This document shows, piece after piece, positions 27,534-35,806 of a stretch of DNA of 64,000 nucleotides (within the stretch, counting starts at the first letter, position 1; each line of letters begins with the position of its first letter). The notes below the pieces were generated by a model, which saw nothing but the letters and a program-made list of their open reading frames with translations, was not told the DNA's origin and made no database searches. The stretch covers positions 62,001 through 126,000 of the forward strand of contig NZ_JAHLQJ010000003.1 in NCBI RefSeq assembly GCF_018919145.1. The letters run 5' to 3'. This DNA is from Paenibacillus brevis (lineage in GTDB: Bacteria > Bacillota > Bacilli > Paenibacillales > Paenibacillaceae). A program made the position numbers and the translations under genes.

Positions 27534-28361
27534 ATGGAACGTCAAATTATTATTCCGTATGGACAGGAGTCGTTGGCTGCAAGCATACATTATCCGACAA
27601 CAGCTAATCAGGAAGGGCGTTGTAAGGGGCGTTCCCCGCTAGTCGTGATCTGCCATGGCTTTGTCGGGAGCCGCATTGGGGTTGACCGGTTGTTCGTGAA
27701 CACCGCCAGAGAGCTCGCCGCTAAAGGTTATTTGGCTGTCCGCTTCGATTATCTGGGCTGCGGGGAAAGCACCGGCAACTATGGAAATGAGGGTGTGGAT
27801 TCCATGATTGCCCAGACACGCGCAGTGCTTGATTATGCGCTGGGGATCGGAGACATTGATCCTACCCGTGTGACCTTGCTGGGACATAGTCTTGGCGGGA
27901 TGATCGCACTTCTGACTGCTGTCCGTGACCGCCGGGTGAAAAATCTGGTGCTATGGGCTGCGGTCGGCTATCCATTCGGAGATATTGTGAAATTAACCGG
28001 ACGCCAGGTCTATGACCAGGCCATCGGGCAGGGAAGTGCGGATTATCTAGGCTATGAATTGACGCCTGTGTTCTTTAATTCCCTGGGCAACTTCCAGCCG
28101 CTTCAGGAAGCGCTGAAGTTCTCGGGCGATGTGCTTGTGATTCACGGAACCTCCGATGATGACATTCCGGCAGACTATGCGTTTCTGTACCAGAAGGTGT
28201 TCTGGATGCGGAGCGAGGGAAGCTGTGATAAGGAGATTATTTTTCAGGCCAATCATACTTTCTCATCCGGGGAATCGCGCAAACAGCTGTTACAGACGAC
28301 CTTGTCCTGGCTGGGACGCCTTCAGACGACCCAAAGTGATTGGCAGCATTGGATGATTTAA
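27534..28361 (+). CDS. Alpha/beta hydrolase
   Basis: 275 aa soluble serine hydrolase. The oxyanion-hole segment is VVICHGFVGSRIG, the conserved strand-turn is RFDYLGCGESTG, the nucleophile elbow is LLGHSLGGMIAL (Ser about 123), the acid is likely in VIHGTSDDDIPADYA, and the His in ANHTFSS. This fits the feruloyl-esterase-like/dienelactone-like group of alpha/beta hydrolases. GGGGGCGG lies just before ATG. The substrate is not predictable. Confidence 0.9.
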   Translation: MERQIIIPYGQESLAASIHYPTTANQEGRCKGRSPLVVICHGFVGSRIGVDRLFVNTARELAAKGYLAVRFDYLGCGESTGNYGNEGVDSMIAQTRAVLDYALGIGDIDPTRVTLLGHSLGGMIALLTAVRDRRVKNLVLWAAVGYPFGDIVKLTGRQVYDQAIGQGSADYLGYELTPVFFNSLGNFQPLQEALKFSGDVLVIHGTSDDDIPADYAFLYQKVFWMRSEGSCDKEIIFQANHTFSSGESRKQLLQTTLSWLGRLQTTQSDWQHWMI

Positions 28362-28484
28362 TCCGTTTCAAGAGCTGAAAGCAGACTGAAAATCTTCAAT
28401 CTTTTTTCGCAAATGTGGTAAATCGCTTCCTTTCGGGATAAAATGGAAATATATCCTTTGGCGAATGCCCGGGAGGTTGATAGA

Positions 28485-29276
28485 ATGACTCAGCCTGCTT
28501 TATTTATTGCCCATGGAGCTCCAACTTTGGCGATCGAGAACAACGCATACACGGCATTTTTACGCAGGCTCGGACAAGAGATCTTGTCCAGACCGAAAGC
28601 GATTGTCCTGTTCTCCGCACATTGGGATTCCCCGATTCAATTCGTGACCTCCGATCAGGTTCATGATACCATTCATGATTTCTACGGATTTCCGGATGAA
28701 CTATATGAGATCAATTATCCTGCACCAGGAAGCTCTGAACTGACTGCAAAGATTGAAGCTCTGTTCAAGGACGGCAATCTGGCCTATAAGAGCATCGCGG
28801 GAAGAGGTCTTGATCATGGGGCATGGATCGTGCTTCGGGAAATGTTTCCTGCATGTGATGTCCCTGTTGTGGCTTTATCGGTGGATGCCAGACGTACTCC
28901 TGCGGAGCAGTATGCGATTGGCAAAATGCTTATGGCCCTTCGGGATGAAAATGTGCTGGTGATCGGCAGCGGAGGGTTGGTTCACAATCTGCGAATGCTG
29001 GAGCGCAGCGGCGATTCGCCCTCATCGTGGGCGGTCGACTTCGATAAATGGATTGAAGAGCAACTCGCAAATTGGGATCTGCGTCAGTTGTTTGAATATG
29101 ATAAGCGCGCGCCCCATGCTCGTGAAGCGGTTCCATCATATGCTCCAGAGCACTTTGCACCCCTGCTCTATGCGATGGGCGCTTCCGACAATGACCGTAG
29201 TGCCAGCAAACTGCATCAGGAATATGAATTTGGCAATCTCAGCCTGAATTGCTGGATGTTCGGAAGCAAATCCTAG
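28485..29276 (+). CDS. Extradiol dioxygenase of the 4,5-DOPA dioxygenase (YgiD) type
   Basis: 263 aa, the length of YgiD/LigB-type enzymes. ALFIAHGAPTLAIEN starts the class III ring-cleaving dioxygenase fold; His residues in AHGAP, SAHWDSP and GRGLDHGAW are the metal ligands and catalytic His. I use ATG 28485 with GGGAGG upstream; the longer frame from 28443 lacks a ribosome site. The family opens catechol rings with a non-haem metal; the physiological substrate of most bacterial members is unclear. Confidence 0.9.
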   Translation: MTQPALFIAHGAPTLAIENNAYTAFLRRLGQEILSRPKAIVLFSAHWDSPIQFVTSDQVHDTIHDFYGFPDELYEINYPAPGSSELTAKIEALFKDGNLAYKSIAGRGLDHGAWIVLREMFPACDVPVVALSVDARRTPAEQYAIGKMLMALRDENVLVIGSGGLVHNLRMLERSGDSPSSWAVDFDKWIEEQLANWDLRQLFEYDKRAPHAREAVPSYAPEHFAPLLYAMGASDNDRSASKLHQEYEFGNLSLNCWMFGSKS

Positions 29277-29287
29277 ATTTTAATTCA

Positions 29288-29339
29288 GCCGTCATGACGT
29301 CAGGAGACTCTTGAGTCTCTTGGTTCATGGCGGTTTTTT
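29288..29339 (+). terminator. Terminator after the dioxygenase gene
   Basis: A long stem of GCCGTCATGAC...GAGACTC paired with GAGTCTC...GTTCATGGCGG, followed by TTTTTT. Confidence 0.9.
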
Positions 29340-29453
29340 GCGTTCAAATTCTTTTTGATGAACACACTCTATTAATTTTCAGCCAACTCTTGGTTTTCTC
29401 CGGGATACCCGAGAGCGTATAATAGAATTTACAAATAGTTAGACGGAGGAAAT

Positions 29454-30548
29454 ATGACTAAATTCAACCCTAAATTGAGTTTCTTCTCATTACTGCTCTC
29501 TGCTTGCCTAATTCTGCTGCCCGGATGCAATACGGCCAAGGAGGTTGCTGATCTGGACGAGCACTCGCCTCCTGTTACGGAGCAGGATACAACGACGCCT
29601 GATGAATCCGAGGCGCCAGCGGTTCCGCTTTACACGGCGCCGCTCACAGGCATGCCCATGGATGAACCGGTTACTCGCCGGCCATTGGCGATTATGGTCA
29701 ATAACGCGCCGGCCGCCAGACCTCAATCCGGTCTGCTGGGGGCCGATATCGTCTATGAAGTGTTGGCGGAAGGCGGAGTTACCCGGTTAGTCTCTATCTT
29801 TCAAAGTCATGCGGATGGAGCCAAGATTGGCCCGATCCGTAGTATACGTCCATATATGATCGATCTTGGGGAGAGCTACCACGGTGTTCTTGTCCACGCC
29901 GGAGCGAGCAATGATGCTTACGCCATTCTTCAACGTCAGCATAAGGAGGATCTCGATGAGATCACGAATGCGGGTTCCTTCTTCTGGCGGGATAGTTCCC
30001 GCAAGGCACCTCATAATTTGTATTCCAATGTGGAGACCTTGCTGGAAGGAGCAAATAAGCGGGGCTATGCTTTAGAAGATATGGATGTCCCATCCTACAC
30101 CTTCCGGGGTGCGGATGAGACTGTTGAAGGCGAAATAGCTCAAAAGCTAGAGATTAAGTTTCAACTAGAGAACTATAAGGTTCAATATCAATATGATGCT
30201 TCCACCGGATTATACGAGCGCTTTGTTAACGGGAGCCCTCATATCGATCTGGAGAGCAAAGAGACGTTGACCGCAGCGAATGTTGTCGTCATGGGTGCGA
30301 ATCACAAGGTGCTGGACGATATCGGCAGATTATCGGTTGAGCTGGACCTGGGGGGAGAAGCCGTGCTGTTCCAGCAGGGAAAAATGATTCGGGGACAATG
30401 GATCCGGCGCGCCGATGATGTGATCCGCTTCGTGAAGGACAATATAGAGGTTCCTTTTGTCCCCGGAACGACCTATTTTAATATTGTCCCGAACAAGCCT
30501 GATTTTGACAGCCATTTGAAGGTGAATGAGGAAGTTACCAGTCTATAA
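29454..30548 (+). CDS. YerB-like lipoprotein (DUF3048)
   Basis: 364 aa exported lipoprotein. Signal peptide with lipobox LLPGC, lipidated Cys near residue 25, then an acidic, Pro/Thr-rich linker to about residue 60. The mature part has RRPLAIMVNNAPAARPQSGL, ADIVYEVLAEGGVTRL, IGPIRSIRPYMIDL and the C-terminal half from FVPGTTYFNIVP, all typical of the DUF3048 family (B. subtilis YerB). The function is unknown; it faces the outside of the membrane. A TATAAT (29418-29423) stands 30 bp upstream of the start. Confidence 0.92.
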   Translation: MTKFNPKLSFFSLLLSACLILLPGCNTAKEVADLDEHSPPVTEQDTTTPDESEAPAVPLYTAPLTGMPMDEPVTRRPLAIMVNNAPAARPQSGLLGADIVYEVLAEGGVTRLVSIFQSHADGAKIGPIRSIRPYMIDLGESYHGVLVHAGASNDAYAILQRQHKEDLDEITNAGSFFWRDSSRKAPHNLYSNVETLLEGANKRGYALEDMDVPSYTFRGADETVEGEIAQKLEIKFQLENYKVQYQYDASTGLYERFVNGSPHIDLESKETLTAANVVVMGANHKVLDDIGRLSVELDLGGEAVLFQQGKMIRGQWIRRADDVIRFVKDNIEVPFVPGTTYFNIVPNKPDFDSHLKVNEEVTSL

Positions 30549-30653
30549 TTGTCTGAAATTGTATAAGCAAGGATAGTTTTGTATCTGATTGGGTAAATTT
30601 ATGCTGTGAGTTTGAAATGTTTGCGACATTATTACCTACAATCTTATTTGTTG

Positions 30654-30709
30654 TGTTAAGATATTCAAGGTGTGTTAAGCCAGTGTTAAAAGTGTAATAG
30701 GAGTGTAAA
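30654..30709 (+). promoter_or_regulatory. Array of PhoP-box-like repeats upstream of the phosphate uptake genes
   Basis: TGTTAA occurs at 30654, 30673 and 30684, with TATTCA at 30662 and TGTAAA at 30704. TGTTAA is the complement of TTAACA, which fits the PhoP box TT(A/T/C)A(C/T)A. The steps 30662-30673-30684 are 11 bp, the canonical PhoP repeat period. Regulation by phosphate is therefore plausible; direction of control cannot be told. Confidence 0.5.
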
Positions 30710-30739
30710 TTCGTATATTTAAAGAAAAGGGGAAACAAG

Positions 30740-31354
30740 ATGCGTGTCAAGAAAAAGGACATCTTTTTTCAAACTTTAGAGAACATGGCAGACGCTATCG
30801 TGCATGCTGCGGATTATTTCGCCCAACAAGTAACGGAATTCAACAATGTGGACCAATTCGCCAAGAAAATGAAGGAATTTGAGTCCCAGTGCGACGGTTA
30901 TACACATACGATCATCGTTGAATTGAACAAGACGTTCATCACACCGATCGAGCGAGACGATATCATGAATCTGACGACGACGTTGGACGATGTGATGGAT
31001 GGTCTGGAGGCAACGACTTCCCGGTTCTTCATGTATCATCTGTCCGAGCCGGACGAGCATATCACTCATTTTGCAGAAATTTTGCGCAATTCGGCCTATG
31101 AGATTCAAAAAGCTATCCATCTGTTGTCCGAAAAGAAGCTGCTTGCGATCCGCGAGTATACGATTCGGCTTAATGATCTGGAGAATCAGGGCGATGATTT
31201 GCTGCGGATTTGCATCAATGAATTGTTTGCTAAAGTAACGGATCCAATTGTACTGATCAAGAAGAAAGAAATATATGAGCGCCTGGAGACGACGACAGAT
31301 GCCTGCGAGCATGTTGCCAACATGCTTGAATCCATCATTATGCGTAATTCGTAA
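30740..31354 (+). CDS. DUF47 family PhoU-like phosphate transport regulator
   Basis: 204 aa, all-helical. It begins MRVKKKDIFFQTLENMADAI and contains TPIERDDIMNLTTTLDDVMDG and DLENQGDDLLR, the repeated acidic E(D)xxxD pattern of PhoU-like proteins. DUF47 genes (ykaA in Bacillus) lie just before pit phosphate transporter genes and are thought to regulate them. Here pit follows 82 bp later. AAAGAAAAGGGG precedes ATG. Confidence 0.93.
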   Translation: MRVKKKDIFFQTLENMADAIVHAADYFAQQVTEFNNVDQFAKKMKEFESQCDGYTHTIIVELNKTFITPIERDDIMNLTTTLDDVMDGLEATTSRFFMYHLSEPDEHITHFAEILRNSAYEIQKAIHLLSEKKLLAIREYTIRLNDLENQGDDLLRICINELFAKVTDPIVLIKKKEIYERLETTTDACEHVANMLESIIMRNS

Positions 31355-31436
31355 TACCGAAGCTTTTGAATCGATCAACGGGAGGTTGGGAATTGCGCGG
31401 ATTTAGACAGAGAGGACCCATCTGTGCAGACTAGTT

Positions 31437-32435
31437 ATGGATATAAGTTTACTAATTATTCTGATCGTTATCATCCTTGCGCTGGGCTTCGACTTTATTA
31501 ATGGTTTTCACGATACCGCCAACGCGATTGCGACATCGGTATCCACCCGGGCGCTAAAGCCGCGGACAGCGATTATGCTTGCTGCCTGCATGAACTTCCT
31601 TGGAGCTATCATGTTTACCGGTGTCGCCAAGACGATCGGCGGCAGTGTGGCCGATCCGGCGAAGCTCGATAACGGTCTCGAAATCTTGATTGCAACGTTG
31701 TTGTCGGCGATTATTTGGAACCTGATTACCTGGTGGCTTGGTATTCCATCGTCCTCTTCCCATGCACTGATCGGCTCGCTTGCCGGTGCGGTATATGTGG
31801 GTGCGGGACCGGACAAGCTCAACTGGAGCGGATTCATTACTATTATTGAAGGCCTGGTACTGTCTCCGATTATTGCATTTGCCGTTGGTTATATTATTAT
31901 GATGCTTCTGAAATGGATTTTCGCCAGACGCAGCCCTCATACTGTGAATAAAGGCTTCCGCAGCATGCAAATCCTCACGGCGGCAATCCAAAGCTTCACC
32001 CATGGTACGAATGATGCCCAGAAAGCGATGGGGATTATCACCTTTGCACTGGTGACGGCTAAATTCCAGGATCATATGGAGGTGCCGCTGTGGGTTAAGC
32101 TCTCGGCAGCTACCGCAATGGCACTGGGGACTTCGGTCGGCGGCTGGAAGATCATCAAGACGATGGGGACGAAGATTTTCAAGATTGAACCCATTAACGG
32201 CTTTGCAGCCGACCTTACCGGAGCGACGGTTATTTTCGGAGCGACATTGCTTCACTTGCCGGTCAGCACTACGCATGCTATTACATCGGCAATTCTGGGT
32301 GTAGGCTCCGCGAAACGCTTCTCTGCCGTGAAATGGGGAGTAGCCGGACGGATCGTGGTTGCATGGGTAATCACCATTCCGATCGTAGCTGTACTAGCCG
32401 GTGTATTGTACAAATTGTTATTCGGTCTTATCTAA
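31437..32435 (+). CDS. pit: Low-affinity inorganic phosphate transporter, PiT family
   Basis: 332 aa integral membrane protein with about ten hydrophobic segments. Both PiT signature halves are present: GFDFINGFHDTANAIATSVS at the N-terminus and SFTHGTNDAQKAMGIITFAL in the middle, each binding metal phosphate. SSSHALIGSLAGA and STTHAITSAILGVG are the repeated re-entrant motifs. ATG 31437 lacks a clear ribosome site. Probably co-transcribed with the DUF47 gene. The intergenic element that starts at its stop codon may act as a 3' hairpin. Confidence 0.95.
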   Translation: MDISLLIILIVIILALGFDFINGFHDTANAIATSVSTRALKPRTAIMLAACMNFLGAIMFTGVAKTIGGSVADPAKLDNGLEILIATLLSAIIWNLITWWLGIPSSSSHALIGSLAGAVYVGAGPDKLNWSGFITIIEGLVLSPIIAFAVGYIIMMLLKWIFARRSPHTVNKGFRSMQILTAAIQSFTHGTNDAQKAMGIITFALVTAKFQDHMEVPLWVKLSAATAMALGTSVGGWKIIKTMGTKIFKIEPINGFAADLTGATVIFGATLLHLPVSTTHAITSAILGVGSAKRFSAVKWGVAGRIVVAWVITIPIVAVLAGVLYKLLFGLI

Positions 32436-32524
32436 AGTTGAACTAAGAAGCTACGCAGAAAAGGCAATGTGTGAAGTGAATTCACTTCACACGTTACCCC
32501 AGCGTAAATCATTAGTTCAACTTT
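32434..32524. repeat. 91-bp palindromic intergenic element between pit and corA
   Basis: The ends are perfect 13-bp inverted repeats (AAAGTTGAACTAA at 32434-32446 and its complement at 32512-32524). At the centre is a perfect 24-bp palindrome (32469-32492, halves GTGTGAAGTGAA and TTCACTTCACAC). It overlaps the pit stop codon and fills nearly the whole gap. Related fragments occur at 10541-10605 and 27088-27122. It has no coding capacity. Confidence 0.8.
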
Positions 32525-32547
32525 TTCTTATAGGGGGAATGCCGTTC

Positions 32548-33507
32548 ATGATTCGAGTAATGGGAATTACGCATGATCATCGGGTCGATGCCGGAATTTC
32601 GTTGGAAGATATTCAGGACACCAAGTACCTGTGGAGCTGGATTGATTTCAGTGAGCCGACCGATGAAGAGGGCTGTCTGCTGGATACCGGTTTTCATTTT
32701 CACCCCTTGGCTATTGAGGATTGTCTTCATGTGCTTCAGCGTCCCAAGATCGACTATTACGAGGAATACGAATTTCTGGTGCTGCATGCGCTGGACCCGG
32801 ATACCCTGGCAACGGCAGAGGTTAACCTGTTCATTGGCTCAAATTATATGGTCTCCTTCCATCACCGTCCGATCACCGAGATTGATGCGGTATGGGAGGG
32901 ATTGCAGCACCGGACACAGGGCCGCAAGTCCTGGACGAGAGGACCGTTTGTGGCTGCTTATTTTGTTATTGATGCACTGGTGGATCAGTATTTTCCTTGT
33001 GTATATGCCGTTGAGGACGAACTGGACGAGCTGGAGAACCGGGGCAGCAAGGAGTCTGTGGAGTTGTTGATGAATCAGGTATTCGAGCTGCGAAGCAGGC
33101 TGTTAAAGCTGCGGCGGACGATTGTCCCCATGCGGGATATGATGTACCGAATCCTGAATTCGCAACATATTCAAGGGGAGAACGAGCCGCGGGCATACTT
33201 TGCCGATGTGTACGACCACTTGCTCAAGCTCTCGGAGATGATTGAGAGCGATCGGGAGATGACGGCGGATCTGCGCGATTCTTATATCTCTCTTAATTCG
33301 AACCGGATGAACGGGATTATGAAGACCTTGACGGTCATTACCACTGTATTTATGCCTTTGACCCTGATTGCGGGCATCTATGGGATGAACTTCATATACA
33401 TGCCGGAGCTAGACTGGAAATACGGATACTTCGCTGTGCTGGGCGGGATGGCGGTGCTGACCGTCTGGATGATTCTCGCGTTTCTGAGGCGCGGCTGGTT
33501 CAAATAA
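32548..33507 (+). CDS. CorA family divalent cation transporter
   Basis: 319 aa. A large cytoplasmic N-terminal domain rich in acidic residues is followed by two C-terminal helices. The CorA signature GMN is in IAGIYGMNFIYMPELDW, between the two membrane segments, and ends in the basic tail LRRGWFK. It moves Mg2+ or related divalent cations. I chose ATG 32548 because AGGGGG lies 10 nt upstream; ATG 32539 is too close to it, and the longer frame from 32401 runs through pit and the repeat. Confidence 0.94.
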   Translation: MIRVMGITHDHRVDAGISLEDIQDTKYLWSWIDFSEPTDEEGCLLDTGFHFHPLAIEDCLHVLQRPKIDYYEEYEFLVLHALDPDTLATAEVNLFIGSNYMVSFHHRPITEIDAVWEGLQHRTQGRKSWTRGPFVAAYFVIDALVDQYFPCVYAVEDELDELENRGSKESVELLMNQVFELRSRLLKLRRTIVPMRDMMYRILNSQHIQGENEPRAYFADVYDHLLKLSEMIESDREMTADLRDSYISLNSNRMNGIMKTLTVITTVFMPLTLIAGIYGMNFIYMPELDWKYGYFAVLGGMAVLTVWMILAFLRRGWFK

Positions 33508-33512
33508 AAGAG

Positions 33513-33543
33513 ACGCCGCCGTTGGCATTAACGGCGGCGTTTG
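33513..33543. terminator. Bidirectional terminator between corA and the YqfQ-like gene
   Basis: ACGCCGCCGTT (33513-33523) pairs with AACGGCGGCGT (33530-33540) over GGCATT. The hairpin contains the stop codon of the convergent minus-strand gene, and its T tract lies on the minus strand (CTCTTTTA). Confidence 0.8.
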
Positions 33544-34079
33544 ACGTTCTTCTTGCGGCTGCTTGAGCCCGATCCGCTTCTTTTTTTGGTTCGGCGACCG
33601 TTGCGTTTACGCCGGGAAGGCTTGTAGTAGGAAGTCTCCTCAGCAGCTGTCGCACCTGCTTGAAGCTTGGCGGCAGCTCCGGGAAGAAATGCGGTGAACA
33701 TTTTGGCCATGGGGGCAAACTGCTGTACAGTCTGCATTACCTTCTGTACTTTGCCGACCGTTTCGAGAATGCCGTCAAGGCCGCCCATCCGGTCAATAAT
33801 GCCTTTGATGTCCCCCAGGTTTCCTAGATTACCCAGATTACCTAAACTGCCTAACAGCCCTCCGCTCTTTGCCGCAGCATCGGCTGCTCCGCCTCCCAGC
33901 GGTGAGAGTGCGCCTCCCGCCTGCGGACTGTACGGTACTAATGCGGAGGATTCTGCTTTGAGCACCTCTTCTGCAGCACCTTCCAGGGGAGCGAGTCCCG
34001 GGTATTGACTATACGGGTACGCAGGCGGAACTGCGCTGCGGGTTGTGCGCTGCGGATGGGGTGATTGATAATGTGGCAT
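33528..34079 (-). CDS. YqfQ (VrrA)-like protein
   Basis: 183 aa, low complexity. It begins MPHYQSPHPQRTTRSAV, has Pro/Tyr and Ala-rich stretches, then a short LGNLGNLGNLGD repeat, a helical core (GILETVGKVQKVMQTVQQFA, then PMAKMFTAFLPG), and a very basic tail (SRRKRNGRRTKKRSG and further Arg/Lys). This matches the Bacillales YqfQ/VrrA family, a spore-associated or unknown-function protein with repeat-length variation. I chose ATG 34079 with AAAGGA upstream; an in-frame ATG at 34121 would add 14 residues. The C-terminus suggests binding to nucleic acid or an acidic surface. Confidence 0.75.
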   Translation of the reverse strand: MPHYQSPHPQRTTRSAVPPAYPYSQYPGLAPLEGAAEEVLKAESSALVPYSPQAGGALSPLGGGAADAAAKSGGLLGSLGNLGNLGNLGDIKGIIDRMGGLDGILETVGKVQKVMQTVQQFAPMAKMFTAFLPGAAAKLQAGATAAEETSYYKPSRRKRNGRRTKKRSGSGSSSRKKNVKRRR

Positions 34080-34267
34080 GAATATCACGATCCTTTTCCT
34101 ATAATTCTGAATCGTTGGCAAACAGCATGAGATTTCTTCACCTTCTTAGGCGATTGCTTACTATACTGTATGTGTCCAGGGGCGAATGCGTATAGACGAA
34201 TGTCCCGATTTATTAGGCTTCTGCCGGATTTGGGCATTCTTTCTGTAATGCGTGAAACCGTTAATGC

Positions 34268-34297
34268 TTGAAAAGGGGGACTTGACTCAGGTACAAT
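34268..34297 (+). promoter_or_regulatory. Promoter of the YerC-like gene
   Basis: TTGAAA (34268-34273), 18 bp, TACAAT (34292-34297), about 40 bp upstream of the start. Confidence 0.5.
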
Positions 34298-34335
34298 GGA
34301 GTTGTGTTTAAGTCATGGTAGGGGATGATTATCCA

Positions 34336-34626
34336 GTGCAGCTTAAGAAATTGAATGATAAAAGCATTGATCAATTATTCGAAGCAATTCTTACATTGAA
34401 AGACATCGAGGAATGTTATATCTTTTTTGATGATTTGTGCACGGTCAATGAAATTCAGTCGCTCTCCCAACGTCTGGAAGTGGCGCGAATGCTTGGCAAA
34501 GGGAATACCTATAACCAGATCGAAGCGGAGACCGGAGCCAGTACGGCTACGATATCCCGCGTGAAGCGTTGCCTGAATTATGGCAATGATGGTTATAAGA
34601 TGACCTTGGACCGCTTGGGCAGATAA
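34336..34626 (+). CDS. YerC/YecD family TrpR-related protein
   Basis: 96 aa from GTG 34336, which has TAGGGGAT 9 nt upstream and starts MQLKKLNDKS like the family. FFDDLCTVNEIQSLSQRLEV and GASTATISRVKRCLNYG form the TrpR-type helix-turn-helix. YerC homologues are small DNA-binding proteins of unknown regulon, often near purine or housekeeping genes. An in-frame ATG at 34315 lacks a ribosome site. The MITE-like repeat copy B begins right after its stop. Confidence 0.9.
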   Translation: MQLKKLNDKSIDQLFEAILTLKDIEECYIFFDDLCTVNEIQSLSQRLEVARMLGKGNTYNQIEAETGASTATISRVKRCLNYGNDGYKMTLDRLGR

Positions 34627-34627
34627 T

Positions 34628-34840
34628 AGAGGTAGTTCAAAAAGTCAACTTTTGATCACGAAGTGTTTCAAGAGGTTGATTCGACACCGAATCTTGCGTT
34701 CACCCTCGAAGTCCGAGCGGATGCTTACGAGGCATGCTTCCTTGGGAAGCATTTCACTCATGTAGGTTTTGCCTACTCCGTCCCTTCTTCTTCGGGTTCT
34801 CGCAACCTTCTCGGTGCTGAAAAGCTGATTTTTGAACACT
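34628..34840. repeat. MITE-like dispersed repeat, copy B
   Basis: 213 bp, related to copy A at 1144-1318. The ends are inverted: GTTCAAAAAGTCAACTTTTG on the left against the complement of GAAAAGCTGATTTTTGAAC on the right. It carries about 35-40 bp that copy A lacks around 34718-34757 (GCATGCTTCCTTGGGAAGCA, itself hairpin-forming). No ORF of note. It starts 1 bp after the YerC stop. Confidence 0.75.
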
Positions 34841-34887
34841 AGGGAGTCGGGCTCGCCTCAATGAACGGGAAGGATAGGAATGCAATC

Positions 34888-35700
34888 ATGACGAACAAGA
34901 AGGGGCCTCTTGCATTGAACAAATCGGTTCAGCCAGGTGTGCTCATCATTAGCCATGGTTCTCCTGACCCGGAGTGGGCGGAGCTGGTCGACGGCACGGT
35001 TTCCGAGTTGATGGAATTACTCCCTGAAGGGATATCCGTGGAAGCTGTATTCCTGGATAACCATGAGGGCAGACTGATCCAGGACGGAATAGACCGACTG
35101 GAAGCGCAGGGGATTACGGAAATCATCGTTATCCCCTTGTTTGTGTCTTCTGGAAGTACGCATATAGATGAGATCACCTATGCTTTAGGCATAAAGAGCA
35201 CGCCGGAGAAGGAGACCGATATGGAGCGCCTCCGTATTTCCGCACGCGTGTTTCTTGGCGTTCCTGTACACGATGATCCGTTGATCGCGGAGCTTGTCTG
35301 GGACAAGGTGAGAGGATTATCGAAGCAGCCGGAACGGGAGGCGCTTGTTCTCGTCGGCCATGGCAGCAGGCATGACGGGTTCAGGCAGCGATGGGAAGAA
35401 GGAATAGCTGCTTTGTCTGCCCGAATCGGCGAGATCAGCGGCCTGGCCGCTGCCGATTATGCGCTGCTGAATCCGGATAGTCTTCGGTCACAGGTCAGCC
35501 GGTATACCGAGGAGATGGGGGATGGAGTTATAGTAGCTCCTTTATTTTTAAGTGCGGGTTATTTTACGAAAAGGGTCATTCCCGACCGCCTTAAAGGCCT
35601 GCAATACCGGTATTCCGGGGAACCGCTGCTGCCGCATCCTCTGGTCGCCCGCTGGATGTATGCGCAAATATTGAATATAATGAGATCAGTGAATAACTAA
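34888..35700 (+). CDS. CbiX/sirohydrochlorin-chelatase-like protein
   Basis: 270 aa. Two CbiX-like repeats: GVLIISHGSPDPEWAELVDG at about 15-34 and EALVLVGHGSRHDGF at about 155-169, each with the metal-binding His of HGS and a partner in IPLFVSSGSTHIDEI or PLFLSAGYFTKRVIP. The family inserts Co or Fe into sirohydrochlorin or serves ferrochelatase-type roles. No other cobalamin or sirohaem gene lies near. I favour ATG 34888 with GGGAAGGATAGG upstream; ATG 34861 would add nine residues. Confidence 0.8.
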   Translation: MTNKKGPLALNKSVQPGVLIISHGSPDPEWAELVDGTVSELMELLPEGISVEAVFLDNHEGRLIQDGIDRLEAQGITEIIVIPLFVSSGSTHIDEITYALGIKSTPEKETDMERLRISARVFLGVPVHDDPLIAELVWDKVRGLSKQPEREALVLVGHGSRHDGFRQRWEEGIAALSARIGEISGLAAADYALLNPDSLRSQVSRYTEEMGDGVIVAPLFLSAGYFTKRVIPDRLKGLQYRYSGEPLLPHPLVARWMYAQILNIMRSVNN

Positions 35701-35806
35701 ATTGCGTCCAAACGGGTAATACCTTCTAATAGGGTTGCTTAGTACACCCTAGCAGTGAGTGGGAAGGTACTGAGGACGATAATGAATAACAGGTGGCGTT
35801 GATGAG

